43,913 bases of DNA from Pelagibacteraceae bacterium (GTDB taxonomy: Bacteria > Pseudomonadota > Alphaproteobacteria > Pelagibacterales > Pelagibacteraceae), in the NCBI GenBank assembly GCA_008638165.1, contig VTPL01000002.1, positions 1 through 43,913 of the forward strand, read 5' to 3'. The notes beneath the pieces were generated by a model that was given only the letters and a program-made list of their open reading frames with translations, was not told the origin of the DNA and did not search any database. Each line of letters opens with the position of its first letter. Position 1 is the first letter of the stretch. Shown here one piece after another: positions 1 to 8,542 of this stretch. The position numbers and the translations under genes were made by a program.

Positions 1-77
1 GTGAAAAAGAAAATTATGATATTATTGAGAATAATCTTACAAGTATAAAAAACCACATAACAGAGAGAGTAAAATGA
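1..77 (+). CDS. C-terminal end of an unidentified protein (partial at left edge)
   Basis: An open frame (codons starting at base 3) enters from the left edge and stops at TGA 75-77. It encodes about 24 charged residues ending in HITERVK. Its stop overlaps the ATG of the next gene as ATGA, a typical sign of translational coupling inside an operon, so I read it as the end of a real upstream gene. The fragment is too short to name a family. The tail looks helical and polar, but no function can be assigned. Confidence 0.5.
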   Translation, partial: EKENYDIIENNLTSIKNHITERVK

Positions 78-559
78 ATTTAAAAGAAAATGACCAAATA
101 CCTAATTCTGAGGTATTTATTTTAGAAAGTAACGAGCCAGTTAAAAAAAGACTACATGACTTACTAAGTGGAAAAAAAGCAGTTGTGTTTGGATTACCTG
201 GGGCCTACACCTCAGTTTGCTCTGCAAAGCATTTGCCAGGTTATGTAAATAATTTTGAACATTATAAAGCAAAAGGTATAGATCATATTATTTGTGTTTC
301 AGTTAATGACCCATTTGTAATGAATGCATGGGGAAAAGAACACAAAGTTGAGGATAAAATTATAATGATGGGTGACCCATTTTTAAATTTTACTAAGTCT
401 ATTGGTGCTGATGTAGATAAAAGCGCTAGGGGTCTTGGAATTCGTTCAAATAGATACACAATGTTAATTGATGATCTTAAAGTAGTTAAATTACAAGAGG
501 AAGACGATACAGGTGCTTGTGAAATATCAGCAGCTGAAAATTTTCTAAAATTAGTTTGA
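74..559 (+). CDS. Peroxiredoxin, Prx5/hybrid type
   Basis: Thiol peroxidase of 161 residues that reduces hydrogen and organic peroxides in the cytoplasm. The redoxin fold fills the protein. The peroxidatic site is PGAYTSVC with the active Cys at residue 49. Further cysteines at 74 and 149 match the three-cysteine pattern of Prx5 proteins, so Cys149 is the likely resolving residue. The length is normal for this family. The ATG overlaps the stop of the partial gene upstream, and a purine-rich GAGAGAG lies before it. The end overlaps the convergent rnhA gene by 9 bp. The reductant cannot be told from the sequence; a thioredoxin reductase gene lies far away at 42611-43555. Confidence 0.93.
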   Translation: MNLKENDQIPNSEVFILESNEPVKKRLHDLLSGKKAVVFGLPGAYTSVCSAKHLPGYVNNFEHYKAKGIDHIICVSVNDPFVMNAWGKEHKVEDKIIMMGDPFLNFTKSIGADVDKSARGLGIRSNRYTMLIDDLKVVKLQEEDDTGACEISAAENFLKLV

Positions 560-976
560 TTTAGCCGCGTCTTTTGCAAGAGCGTCAACTTCTTCATTTA
601 AAGTATTGCCAGCGTGGGCTTTAACCCAGTGCCACTCAACGTCATGGGATTGGGTTAATTTATACAAATTTAACCAAAGATCTTTATTTTTTACATCTTC
701 TTTCTTAGATGTTTGCCAATTATTTTTAATCCAATTATGTATCCAATTGGTAATTCCCATTTTAACATATTGAGAATCTGTAAATATTTGAACTTTCTTT
801 TTTTTTGTAATTTTACTTAAAGCGGCGATTGGCGCCATTAATTCCATACGATTATTTGTAGTATTTTTTTCACTGCCACTAATTTTTTCAATTTTTCCAT
901 CATCATTAATTATAGCTGCCCAGCCACCATTACCTGGGTTTTCTAAACAAGAACCATCAGTGTAAATTTCAATCAT
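551..976 (-). CDS. rnhA: Ribonuclease HI
   Basis: Endonuclease that cuts RNA in RNA-DNA hybrids, removing primers and R-loops. At 141 residues it is slightly shorter than the 155-residue E. coli enzyme. The catalytic carboxylates are visible: Asp7 in YTDGS, Glu45 in NRMEL, Asp67 in FTDSQYV and Asp131 in EEVDALA, the same spacing as Asp10, Glu48, Asp70 and Asp134 of E. coli. It is the last gene of the long minus-strand array, and its start overlaps the thrB stop by 1 bp. Following thrB is a common alphaproteobacterial order. A second, unrelated RNase H (rnhB) lies at 16513-17085. Confidence 0.97.
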   Translation of the reverse strand: MIEIYTDGSCLENPGNGGWAAIINDDGKIEKISGSEKNTTNNRMELMAPIAALSKITKKKKVQIFTDSQYVKMGITNWIHNWIKNNWQTSKKEDVKNKDLWLNLYKLTQSHDVEWHWVKAHAGNTLNEEVDALAKDAAKSN

Positions 977-1944
977 TAGTTAAGATAATCTTTAAAGGTT
1001 TTTAATTGCTTGTGAGCTAAAAGTTTTTGATAATATTCTTTAGGATCTTTAATCTTAATAAGTGCAGTTTTTGGTGTATTTGAAAAATCATACAATCTAG
1101 TCAAAAGATATCTAAATGCGGAACCTAAACATAAAATATTTAAATTTCTTTTTTCTTTAGAGGTAAATTTTCTAACTTTTTCATAGCCCTTTATTAGAGA
1201 ATTTATTTTATGTTTATTGATTTTGAATTGATTATTTTTCAGATCAAAACATAGTGCATTGATACATATTGCAACTTCATACATATAATACTCATTTGAG
1301 GCAAAATAAAAATCTATTATGCCAGAAATCTTATTTTTTTTAAAAAAGATATTATCAATAAACAAATCTCCATGAATAATTCCTTGAGGTAAATTAGCTG
1401 GCCATTTTTTATTTATTTCAATTTGAGTTTTTTCAAGATTTTGTTTTATATTTTTAGCAAATTTAATTTTCTTAAAATTTATACTTTTTAGAAGTTTTGG
1501 CATATTTTTCATACCCATTGAATTTTCTCTTTTAATTTTAAATTTATTTGTAATTTTGTGCATTTTTCCAATTATCATTCCAACTTGATAACAATTGTTT
1601 GTAGTCAAAACTTTTTTATCTTTTCCATCTAAAAAAGTGACAATGCAAGCAAGTTTGCCCTTAATTTTTATTAGATATTCGTCCTCTAAATTTTTTATTG
1701 GTTTTGGACAATTTATTTTCTTTGAATTTAATAAATCCATCAATTTCATAAAAAAGGGCACATCTTTATTTGCAACTCTTTTTTCGAATATTGTTAAAAT
1801 ATACTTATTGTTTTTCGTTTTTAATAAATAATTAGTATTTTCTATTCCTTTTTTAATTCCAACGAAGCTGGTAATTTTCTCTATAGGAAAATTTTTATTT
1901 ATACTCAAAATATCTGAATGATTAATTTTAGTATATACAGCCAT
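976..1944 (-). CDS. thrB: Homoserine kinase, APH-like (ThrB type II)
   Basis: Phosphorylates homoserine to O-phosphohomoserine, the step before threonine synthase. At 322 residues it belongs to the aminoglycoside-phosphotransferase-like homoserine kinases, not the GHMP type of E. coli. Visible motifs are the catalytic loop IIHGDLFIDNIFF (HGD...N) and the metal-binding segment GIIDFYFAS, both near residues 190-220. The N-terminus MAVYTKINHSDI is typical of this family. It shares one base with the ispH stop upstream and one with the rnhA start downstream, so it should be co-translated with both. The order ispH-thrB-rnhA is common in alphaproteobacteria. Confidence 0.93.
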   Translation of the reverse strand: MAVYTKINHSDILSINKNFPIEKITSFVGIKKGIENTNYLLKTKNNKYILTIFEKRVANKDVPFFMKLMDLLNSKKINCPKPIKNLEDEYLIKIKGKLACIVTFLDGKDKKVLTTNNCYQVGMIIGKMHKITNKFKIKRENSMGMKNMPKLLKSINFKKIKFAKNIKQNLEKTQIEINKKWPANLPQGIIHGDLFIDNIFFKKNKISGIIDFYFASNEYYMYEVAICINALCFDLKNNQFKINKHKINSLIKGYEKVRKFTSKEKRNLNILCLGSAFRYLLTRLYDFSNTPKTALIKIKDPKEYYQKLLAHKQLKTFKDYLN

Positions 1945-2888
1945 TAGTTTAATTTTTTTGGAACATTGAATACAATATCTTCTTTGATAATTTCAACTTC
2001 TTTTATTTCTAATTGGTACTTATTATTTAATTGGTCTAAAAAATTCCTAACTAATATTTCAGGCGCTGATGCCCCAGAGGATACGCCAATAGTTTCACAA
2101 TCATTAATTTTATCAAAGGGAATAACACTTTCTGAGTGGATTAAATGTGAGTCAATGCAACCAGATTTTTTTGCAACCTCAACCAATCTTACAGAGTTAG
2201 ATGAATTCCTGCTGCCAATGACAAAAAACATATCACATTTTTGAGCAATATTTTTTACAGCTTTCTGCCTATTTGTTGTTGCATAGCAAATATCTTCTTT
2301 TACAGGTTCTTTAATATTTGGAAATCTTTTCTTTAAAACCTTAATAATATTTATTGTATCATCAACAGATAAAGTGGTTTGTGTGACATATGCTATTTTA
2401 TCCTCAGATTTTGGTGAATAATTTTCTGCCTCGTTTTCATCTTGAATTAGATCAATTGAACCGTCAGGTAATTGGCCCATAGTTCCTATAACTTCAGGAT
2501 GATTCTTATGGCCAATTAATATCAAATGATATCCTTGTTTATTTAAATTTTCAGCTTCCCTGTGAACTTTAGAAACCAATGGACATGTAGCATCTACATA
2601 TTCCATATTATACTTCATTGCATCTATAGGAACTTTTTTTGGGACACCATGTGCAGAAAATATTACAGGTCTTGTTTTATCTTGAATTTCCTCCAGTTCT
2701 TCAACAAATATTGCACCTTTTGATTTTAAGTCATCAACTACATATTTATTGTGAACAATTTCATGTCTAACATAAACAGGGGCGCCATACTTTTTTAATG
2801 ATTTTTCTACAATCTCGATTGCTCTTTCAACACCAGCACAAAACCCTCTTGGGGCTGATAAAAGTATATTAAGTTTTTTGTTTTTCAT
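1944..2888 (-). CDS. ispH: 4-hydroxy-3-methylbut-2-enyl diphosphate reductase (IspH/LytB)
   Basis: Last enzyme of the non-mevalonate pathway. It converts HMBPP to IPP and DMAPP using a [4Fe-4S] cluster. At 314 residues it has the normal length. The three cluster cysteines appear in their usual contexts: Cys17 in APRGFCAGVERA, then VDATCPLVSKVH, then EDICYATTNRQ. The active-site stretch SRNSSNSVRL is intact. Its start overlaps the end of blh by 20 bp, so it sits inside the retinal-biosynthesis array and supplies that pathway's C5 units. Because ispH-thrB-rnhA is a common alphaproteobacterial unit, the carotenoid genes may have joined it from upstream. Confidence 0.97.
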   Translation of the reverse strand: MKNKKLNILLSAPRGFCAGVERAIEIVEKSLKKYGAPVYVRHEIVHNKYVVDDLKSKGAIFVEELEEIQDKTRPVIFSAHGVPKKVPIDAMKYNMEYVDATCPLVSKVHREAENLNKQGYHLILIGHKNHPEVIGTMGQLPDGSIDLIQDENEAENYSPKSEDKIAYVTQTTLSVDDTINIIKVLKKRFPNIKEPVKEDICYATTNRQKAVKNIAQKCDMFFVIGSRNSSNSVRLVEVAKKSGCIDSHLIHSESVIPFDKINDCETIGVSSGASAPEILVRNFLDQLNNKYQLEIKEVEIIKEDIVFNVPKKLN

Positions 2889-3804
2889 TTTTTTCTAATA
2901 AATATTCCAGCAATATATGAGGAAAGGTTAAAGACGCCAAACCAATAAAGATGACTTTAATAATTGCATCATCAAATATGACTTTAAAATTGATAAAATA
3001 AAGTGAAAGCAATGCTAATAAACCTGTAAGCACTGTTAGAGGAATAGATTTAATTATAAATAATTTGGCTCCATTTAAGAAATTATCTTTATCTAATTCA
3101 AAAATTAAATTCACAATGTGTCTAATAGAATGTAAAAAACAAAAATACACTGTAAAAGCCACAAGAGGTGAAAAATAAAAATTAACCAAAAGAATTGAAG
3201 TGTAATCAATAAAAATTGTTACTTTATTGATTTCATAATTTTTTAAAAATAGATACAAGCATGCTAATGAGCTTAAACTAACACCTATTAAAAATATCTT
3301 TAATTCTTCTAATTTACCCAGCAGAGTATAAAAATTTTCATTCTCTATTAATAATAATTTAAATAACTCTATTGTTTCAGCAAAATTAAAATACAAAGGT
3401 GCAAAAATAATTAAAGAACCTTTTAGTATAAATAATAATTGATTTGTATAACTGGTGTAAGGTATCAAAAATTGAGTGTCTTCCTTACCAAAATGATAAG
3501 CAGCTACAATTAGAAAAATAATTAACAATTGAGCTGGAAAAATAAGCCATAAAATTATGATCAAAGAAGCAATAAAGATATAAGCAATATAAAAATAAAA
3601 AGTATTACTTATATTATAATGACTTAATAATTTTTTACCTTTTAGATGATCTAGAGATCCATGTGTAACGCCAATTAATAATATCAGCAACAAACATCCA
3701 AATGGTGTAATAGAAAAATTAGAAAATATTAGATTTAAAAAAATAAATAAATTAATGATTATAAAAAATATAAAGGAATGAGTTAGATTAATTTTTTTTA
3801 TCAT
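2869..3804 (-). CDS. blh: Brp/Blh-family beta-carotene 15,15'-dioxygenase
   Basis: Integral-membrane enzyme that splits beta-carotene into two molecules of retinal, the chromophore of proteorhodopsin. The 311-residue protein is very hydrophobic, with roughly eight or more membrane segments. It carries the conserved histidine motifs of the Brp/Blh family: THGSLDH near residue 47, AAYHFGKED near 105, FLHSIRH near 225 and FPHILLEYLL near the C-terminus. It is fourth in the array crtI-crtB-crtY-blh, after a 9-bp gap. No opsin gene is in the window, so the retinal is presumably used by a rhodopsin encoded elsewhere. Family assignment is from motifs and context. Confidence 0.9.
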   Translation of the reverse strand: MIKKINLTHSFIFFIIINLFIFLNLIFSNFSITPFGCLLLILLIGVTHGSLDHLKGKKLLSHYNISNTFYFYIAYIFIASLIIILWLIFPAQLLIIFLIVAAYHFGKEDTQFLIPYTSYTNQLLFILKGSLIIFAPLYFNFAETIELFKLLLIENENFYTLLGKLEELKIFLIGVSLSSLACLYLFLKNYEINKVTIFIDYTSILLVNFYFSPLVAFTVYFCFLHSIRHIVNLIFELDKDNFLNGAKLFIIKSIPLTVLTGLLALLSLYFINFKVIFDDAIIKVIFIGLASLTFPHILLEYLLEKNEKQKT

Positions 3805-3813
3805 TTAATAAAT

Positions 3814-4878
3814 TTAAAAAAGTTCTTTAAAAAAAGTCCATTTAGGCATTTTGGAAACTATCTGGAAATCCTCTAATATATTACTTTTGTTAGATAAAAA
3901 ATTAATGATAGATGAATTTTTTGAACTGAACATTTTATAAAATATATCTGGCATTTTTTTTGGATTATTTGCTAAAACTTTTAAAAATATTTTATCTAAA
4001 AATTGATATTTATCAGGAATGATTTTTGGTTTTAATTTATGAACATTATCTAAATTTTTTCTTATAAACTTTGAATGTTCTTGAATATTTAGAAAAGTGT
4101 AGCCTGTACTTAATCTTGTCATGCCTCCAGCTGTTCCAATGTCAATTTGATTTAATTTTTTAATGTTTGTTGGATGAAATAATGGAATTGCACCTTTTTC
4201 TCTAAAAAGTACCTTATATTTTTTTATATTTAAGTGATTTTCCAAATAATCTTTTAACTGAGTTTCGTAACTATGAACTGATCTATGATTTAAATTTGAC
4301 AACCAGGTAGTTTCAACAAGTGCATTTTTTTTAGAAAAAGGAAGCGTATAAAAGAAGTGAACATTGTTATCTTGTTCACAATCAAAATCCATTAAATTAA
4401 ATATTTCTTCATCAAAAAAATCTTTTTCAGTTTCAATCTCTACGCCACAAAAGTGTTGCCATAATTTATCATTTGTATTTTCAAAATCTGAAACACTATT
4501 AAAAATCTTTGTATTTTTGACATCAATTTCATTAATATTTTTAAAAAATTCAATATTTGTATTCTTATTTAGAGTTGTTAAAATTTTTTCATAAAATAAA
4601 CCACTATCAATAGTCTGATATGGAGCGAAAGTGCAGTCATGATATTTTGTTTTTTTTGGTAAATTTACTGAAAAATTATTCCAACTTTTTCTTACACAGT
4701 CATCAAAGTTATGATCAAAAACTCTCCAAAAAGACCAAGTTTTATCTTTTTGATATTTGTCCCGTGGTTCAATAATTGCTAGAGATTTTTTTTGAAGCTG
4801 ATTATTTATCTCAAGTTCATAAGCAAGTGATAATCCTGAACAACCACCTCCTATTATTGTATAATCAAATTCTTTCAT
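3814..4878 (-). CDS. crtY: Lycopene beta-cyclase, CrtY type
   Basis: Flavoprotein that closes both ends of lycopene to give beta-carotene. The 354-residue protein begins with a Rossmann FAD-binding motif, TIIGGGCSGLSLAYELE. CrtY-type features follow: PRDKYQKDKTWSFWR around residues 38-52, LVETTWLSN in the middle, and IGTAGGMTRLSTGYTFLNIQ near residue 260. Its start overlaps the crtB end by 14 bp, and blh follows after 9 bp. The order crtI-crtB-crtY-blh gives the direct route phytoene, lycopene, beta-carotene, retinal. No ketolase or hydroxylase is present, so the pathway visible here points to retinal and not to xanthophylls. Confidence 0.93.
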   Translation of the reverse strand: MKEFDYTIIGGGCSGLSLAYELEINNQLQKKSLAIIEPRDKYQKDKTWSFWRVFDHNFDDCVRKSWNNFSVNLPKKTKYHDCTFAPYQTIDSGLFYEKILTTLNKNTNIEFFKNINEIDVKNTKIFNSVSDFENTNDKLWQHFCGVEIETEKDFFDEEIFNLMDFDCEQDNNVHFFYTLPFSKKNALVETTWLSNLNHRSVHSYETQLKDYLENHLNIKKYKVLFREKGAIPLFHPTNIKKLNQIDIGTAGGMTRLSTGYTFLNIQEHSKFIRKNLDNVHKLKPKIIPDKYQFLDKIFLKVLANNPKKMPDIFYKMFSSKNSSIINFLSNKSNILEDFQIVSKMPKWTFFKELF

Positions 4879-5716
4879 CTAAATTAATTAATCCGTATAT
4901 ATCTTTATAATTAAGATTATACTTTTCTTTATTATCCTTAATTATCATCAATTTAAAAAAATCATAAATCGAATACACTGTTTCTAAAACTTTTTCTAAA
5001 TTATTTACATAAATTTTTCCTGAATTTTTGTAAGCCTCAAAGCTATTAATCTTCATAATTTTACGTCCTATTTTTCTATAGACTCTTCTTGCAACCAAAA
5101 TTGCAAATCTCAAATTAATTGGAATTTCTTTTATTGAATAAAAAGAATTATCATAGAAAACTTCTGAAATTTTAATTGTAGATTTTATGTCGTCCATTGA
5201 GTGATGAATATAAAATCTATTATTAATGCTATCTTCAATCACATCTCTAGAGATATTAGTAAGTTGCATAGCTACTCCAAGATTGATTGCAGCTTTTAGG
5301 GATGTTATTGTTTTTACACCTAATATTTTGGCCATCATCAAGCCAACAGTTCCAGCTACCCGATAAGAATATAGCAACAAATCTTTTTCAGATTTAAATT
5401 TTACAGTTTCTTTAATATCAGATTCAATTCCGTCAAATAAATCATTTATTACATTTTTTGAAATATCATAATTTTTTTCTAATTCTTTCATGTCTTCGAC
5501 AATAGAATTGTTGGAGTTATTTTTTAAATATAATTGTTTAAAGTCTTTAAACTTTTGTTCTTTACTCGCTATGGTGTCCTGATCATCAGCGATATTATCA
5601 AGAATTCTACAAAAACTATAAAGCTTAGAACAATTTTGATATGTATGTTGAGGTAGAAAAAAACCAGCCCAATTAAAAGATTTAGCATAGATAGACAAAT
5701 AACTCTTTTTAGACAT
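4865..5716 (-). CDS. crtB: Phytoene synthase
   Basis: Joins two molecules of geranylgeranyl diphosphate into phytoene, the first committed carotenoid step. The 283-residue protein has the two Asp-rich motifs of the squalene/phytoene synthase family: RILDNIADD near residue 37 and NISRDVIED near residue 155, which bind diphosphate through Mg2+. The start ATG overlaps the crtI stop (TAATG), and the end overlaps the crtY start by 14 bp. The substrate-making enzyme CrtE is not encoded in this window and must be elsewhere. A squalene synthase role is possible for this fold but unlikely given the neighbours. Confidence 0.94.
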   Translation of the reverse strand: MSKKSYLSIYAKSFNWAGFFLPQHTYQNCSKLYSFCRILDNIADDQDTIASKEQKFKDFKQLYLKNNSNNSIVEDMKELEKNYDISKNVINDLFDGIESDIKETVKFKSEKDLLLYSYRVAGTVGLMMAKILGVKTITSLKAAINLGVAMQLTNISRDVIEDSINNRFYIHHSMDDIKSTIKISEVFYDNSFYSIKEIPINLRFAILVARRVYRKIGRKIMKINSFEAYKNSGKIYVNNLEKVLETVYSIYDFFKLMIIKDNKEKYNLNYKDIYGLINLDERI

Positions 5717-7173
5717 TACAGAATTTTATCTAGAACTTTTGCAGATGACAGCACCCCTGGTACTCCTGCGCCTGGATGTGATCCAGCTCCAACAAAATAC
5801 AATCCATTGTAAATCTCCGATTTATTGTGAAATCTAAAATAAGCAGATTGTGTAAATTTAGGCTGAATAGAAAAACCTGATCCATGTTTTGTGTTTAATT
5901 CTTTTTCAAAATAGTCTGGAGTTAAATAAAAATCTTCAACGATATTTTCTCTCAAATCAGGAAGAAGATGTTCTTGCATTTTTTCAATGACAAGATTTTT
6001 GAGTTTTTCACCCTCTGTGCTCCAATCAATTTTAGATTGATTATTTGGAACTGGAACCAAAACGTAAAAACAATCATGATTTGGAGGTGCCATAGATTTA
6101 TCTGTAGCAGTTGGTCTGTGTAGGTAATAACTTATATCGTTGTTTAGTTTTTTATTGTCAAATATATCGTCTAAATGCTCTTTGTATTTATTTCCAAATT
6201 TTATGGTGTGATGTTCTACATTGTTATAAATTTTTTTTGTTCCAAAATAATACACAAATAAACCCATTGAGTATTCCATTCTTCTTTTTTTCCATTTAAA
6301 TAAAAAGTTTTCATTATCTTTGTTTATCATTTTTTCATAAACAGAGGGTGGGTCTGCATTACATATAACATTATTTGCTTCAATGGATTTACCATCACTA
6401 AGTTTAACGCCTATAACATTAGTTTCATGTGTATTAATTTCTAATACTTCTTTACCTTTAATTATCTCAATGCCTTCTTCATTCATTAGTTTCTCTAATC
6501 CTTTTACAATATTTCCTGTACCACCTATGGAATAATGGATTCCCCATTTTTTTTCTAAGTATAAAATTAATCCATAGATTGAAGTTGTGGTGAAAGGATT
6601 ACCACCTACCAATAATGGATGCATACTTAACATTCTTCTTAATTTTTCATTTTTTATATAAGAAGCTACAAGTGAATAAACAGATTTGTAACTTTTAAGG
6701 GCCAACAGAGATGGTAATTGCTTAATCATTGTAAAAGGTTTGTTAAAAGGAACATCTGCTAATTCAATATAACCTTTTTCAAATATCTTTTTTGTAAAAT
6801 TTACTAATCTTGCATAACCTTCAACATCCTCTTTTTCAATTTGTTCTATTTGATTTTTCATTTCATTTTCATTTCCTGAATAATTAAATTTAGAATTGTC
6901 TTCAAAAACAAATTGGTACCAGGTTTTAAGAGGAGTTAGATTTATGTAGTCTTTTGAATTTTTATTAAATAGATTAAATAATTCATCTAATAAGTACGGC
7001 GCTGTAATTACTGTTGGTCCACCATCGAACGTGAAACCATTTCTTTTAAAAACTCTAGCTCTGCCACCAAGATCATTCTGCTTTTCAATTAGTACGACAT
7101 CATGATTTTTTGCTTTTAAGCGAAGTGCTGCTGCAATTCCACCAAATCCAGAACCAATAACAATAGATTTCAT
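5716..7173 (-). CDS. crtI: Phytoene desaturase, CrtI type
   Basis: FAD-dependent enzyme that desaturates phytoene to lycopene. At 485 residues it has the normal length. The N-terminus holds the dinucleotide-binding motif VIGSGFGGIAAALRLK followed by LIEKQNDLGGRARVF. The C-terminus has the bacterial-type CrtI signature GLYFVGAGSHPGAGVPGVL. It is the first carotenoid gene and lies only 39 bp after atpF. That gap holds an A/T run (7189-7201) but no GC-rich stem, so transcription from the Fo genes could read straight into the retinal cassette. A private promoter in the gap cannot be excluded. Confidence 0.96.
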   Translation of the reverse strand: MKSIVIGSGFGGIAAALRLKAKNHDVVLIEKQNDLGGRARVFKRNGFTFDGGPTVITAPYLLDELFNLFNKNSKDYINLTPLKTWYQFVFEDNSKFNYSGNENEMKNQIEQIEKEDVEGYARLVNFTKKIFEKGYIELADVPFNKPFTMIKQLPSLLALKSYKSVYSLVASYIKNEKLRRMLSMHPLLVGGNPFTTTSIYGLILYLEKKWGIHYSIGGTGNIVKGLEKLMNEEGIEIIKGKEVLEINTHETNVIGVKLSDGKSIEANNVICNADPPSVYEKMINKDNENFLFKWKKRRMEYSMGLFVYYFGTKKIYNNVEHHTIKFGNKYKEHLDDIFDNKKLNNDISYYLHRPTATDKSMAPPNHDCFYVLVPVPNNQSKIDWSTEGEKLKNLVIEKMQEHLLPDLRENIVEDFYLTPDYFEKELNTKHGSGFSIQPKFTQSAYFRFHNKSEIYNGLYFVGAGSHPGAGVPGVLSSAKVLDKIL

Positions 7174-7212
7174 AAAGACAATCTATAGTTTTTTAAAAAA
7201 ATTGTAAGGTTA

Positions 7213-7710
7213 TTATGAGTTAATTTTTTTTAACTCTTCTTTTGTTTCATTCAAATTTTTTTGAAACAAGCTATCAAGTTTTGAAGAGTCGACAGATGTG
7301 GTAATTATTTTTTTTACAGAGTCTACAGCAATTTTAATCGATGCATCTTTTATCTCTTTAATTGCATTTTCTTTCATTTGATTAATTTTATTTTCAGCTA
7401 AGTTTTTTTTCAAATCAGATGACTTATGAAATTTGTCATTTAAATCTATAATTAATCTATCGCTATCTTTTTTTGCTTGATCAAGAATTTCATTTTTTAC
7501 GCTTTGAGCTGTATCAAGTTTATTTTGTGCATTATCCAATAATGTTTTTGCTTCTATTCTTAGTTTTTCACTTTCGTCAATTTCATTTTTGATATCTATT
7601 ATTAGTTTGTTAAGGATCTCATTTATTTTATGAGGCACTTTTAGATAGATTAACCCACCAAAAAAAATGACAAAAGAAACTGCTACCCAAAACGTTGAAT
7701 CAATTGCCAT
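7213..7710 (-). CDS. atpF: ATP synthase Fo subunit b
   Basis: Peripheral stalk subunit: one N-terminal membrane helix (FWVAVSFVIFFGGLIYL), then a long charged coiled coil. I prefer the ATG at 7710 (MAIDSTFW, 165 residues) over the one at 7725 because GGAG lies 9 nt before it and the distance to the FWV segment matches alphaproteobacterial b subunits. The longer form would add five residues. Either way it overlaps the b-prime gene. Together with b-prime it forms the heterodimeric stator found in alphaproteobacteria and cyanobacteria. It is the last Fo gene; the carotenoid genes start 39 bp further on. Confidence 0.93.
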   Translation of the reverse strand: MAIDSTFWVAVSFVIFFGGLIYLKVPHKINEILNKLIIDIKNEIDESEKLRIEAKTLLDNAQNKLDTAQSVKNEILDQAKKDSDRLIIDLNDKFHKSSDLKKNLAENKINQMKENAIKEIKDASIKIAVDSVKKIITTSVDSSKLDSLFQKNLNETKEELKKINS

Positions 7711-8290
7711 AATACTTATCTCCATTTCTCTTAGATAAATCGTCTACAATTGCTGATATACTGCTATTGTTTACCTCAGCACCTATTAATTTTTGAATTA
7801 GTTCTGATGCTGTTTCGATTGCAATTTTATTAATTTTTTCAGGCGCGCCTTTTCTTAGCTGATTAATTTCATCTTCTGCTTTTTTTATTTCCTCATCAAT
7901 TTGTTTATCTAAGACATCTCTTTTTAAATTAATATCTTTTAAGGCTTTTTCTCTAGCTTGATTAAAAATATTTTTTGCTTCGTTTTTACTTTTATTAACT
8001 ATTTCCTCGTACTCTTTTAATTTCGCTTCACTTTCTTCTCTTTGCTTGTCTGCAGCCTCAATATTATCTGAAATTTGTGATTTTCTAGACTCTAAGTTAG
8101 CACTTATTTTTGGCAGTATTAGTTTTGACAAAACGATATACAAAATACCAAAAGTAATGGTTAACCAGAATATTTGAGAAACCCAAAATTCAGGATTTAA
8201 TTGAGGCATACCTCCACTTTCAGCTGCAAAAACTTTCTTTTCTAAAAGAAAGCTAAAAAATACTAACTGAAAAATAATTTTTTTAATCAT
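7700..8290 (-). CDS. atpF': ATP synthase Fo subunit b-prime
   Basis: Second stator subunit, 196 residues. A hydrophobic signal-like N-terminus (KKIIFQLVFFSFLL) is followed by the membrane helix FWVSQIFWLTITFGILYIVL and a long heptad-rich region (ISANLESRKSQISDNIEA onward). The leader followed by PQLNPEFW is characteristic of b-prime. The order a-c-b'-b is standard in alphaproteobacteria. It starts 6 bp after atpE and overlaps atpF. Whether the N-terminal segment is cleaved cannot be told. The F1 genes (atpHAGDC) are not nearby; split Fo and F1 operons are usual in this class. Confidence 0.92.
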   Translation of the reverse strand: MIKKIIFQLVFFSFLLEKKVFAAESGGMPQLNPEFWVSQIFWLTITFGILYIVLSKLILPKISANLESRKSQISDNIEAADKQREESEAKLKEYEEIVNKSKNEAKNIFNQAREKALKDINLKRDVLDKQIDEEIKKAEDEINQLRKGAPEKINKIAIETASELIQKLIGAEVNNSSISAIVDDLSKRNGDKYYGN

Positions 8291-8296
8291 TCAAAT

Positions 8297-8524
8297 TTAA
8301 AATGCAAAAAGAATAATTAAAGCTACTACCAATCCAAAAAGACCAGTTGCTTCTGCAAGTGCAAAACCTAATAATAAGTTTGGAAATTGTTTTTGAGCTG
8401 CAGATGGATTTCTCATCGCACCAGACAAATAATTTCCAAAAATTATTCCAATTCCAACACCGGCACCTGCTAGAGCGATTGCTGCTAGTCCTGCACCGAT
8501 CATTTTTGCTGCTTCTAATTCCAT
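8297..8524 (-). CDS. atpE: ATP synthase Fo subunit c
   Basis: Proteolipid of the rotor ring, 75 residues forming two membrane helices joined by the polar loop around GAMRNPSAAQ. The ion-binding carboxylate is Glu58 in ALAEATGLF. The first helix has the Gly/Ala repeats needed for tight packing (ALAGAGVGIGIIFG). Nothing in the site clearly argues for Na+; H+ is the default reading. An exact AGGAGG Shine-Dalgarno sequence (8530-8535) precedes the start, fitting the many copies of c needed per enzyme. It lies between atpB (18 bp) and atpF' (6 bp). Confidence 0.97.
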   Translation of the reverse strand: MELEAAKMIGAGLAAIALAGAGVGIGIIFGNYLSGAMRNPSAAQKQFPNLLLGFALAEATGLFGLVVALIILFAF

Positions 8525-8529
8525 TATAT

Positions 8530-8535
8530 CCTCCT
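8530..8535 (-). promoter_or_regulatory. Strong ribosome binding site of atpE
   Basis: Read on the minus strand the site is AGGAGG, five bases before the atpE ATG. It is a perfect anti-16S match in a window where most starts have weak or no Shine-Dalgarno sequence. Subunit c is needed in many copies per ATP synthase while its neighbours are needed in one or two, so a stronger site here is a reasonable way to raise translation from a shared mRNA. Confidence 0.85.
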
Positions 8536-8542
8536 ATATTAA

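Noticed and set aside
2869-7173. A rhodopsin gene within the retinal cassette
   Set aside because: Every frame in the region is accounted for by crtI, crtB, crtY and blh, and no seven-helix protein with a retinal-binding Lys motif is seen here or elsewhere in the window.
7189-7201. TTTTTTAAAAAAA run between atpF and crtI as a terminator
   Set aside because: It is a self-complementary A/T run without a loop or GC stem, so it would not form a stable terminator hairpin.
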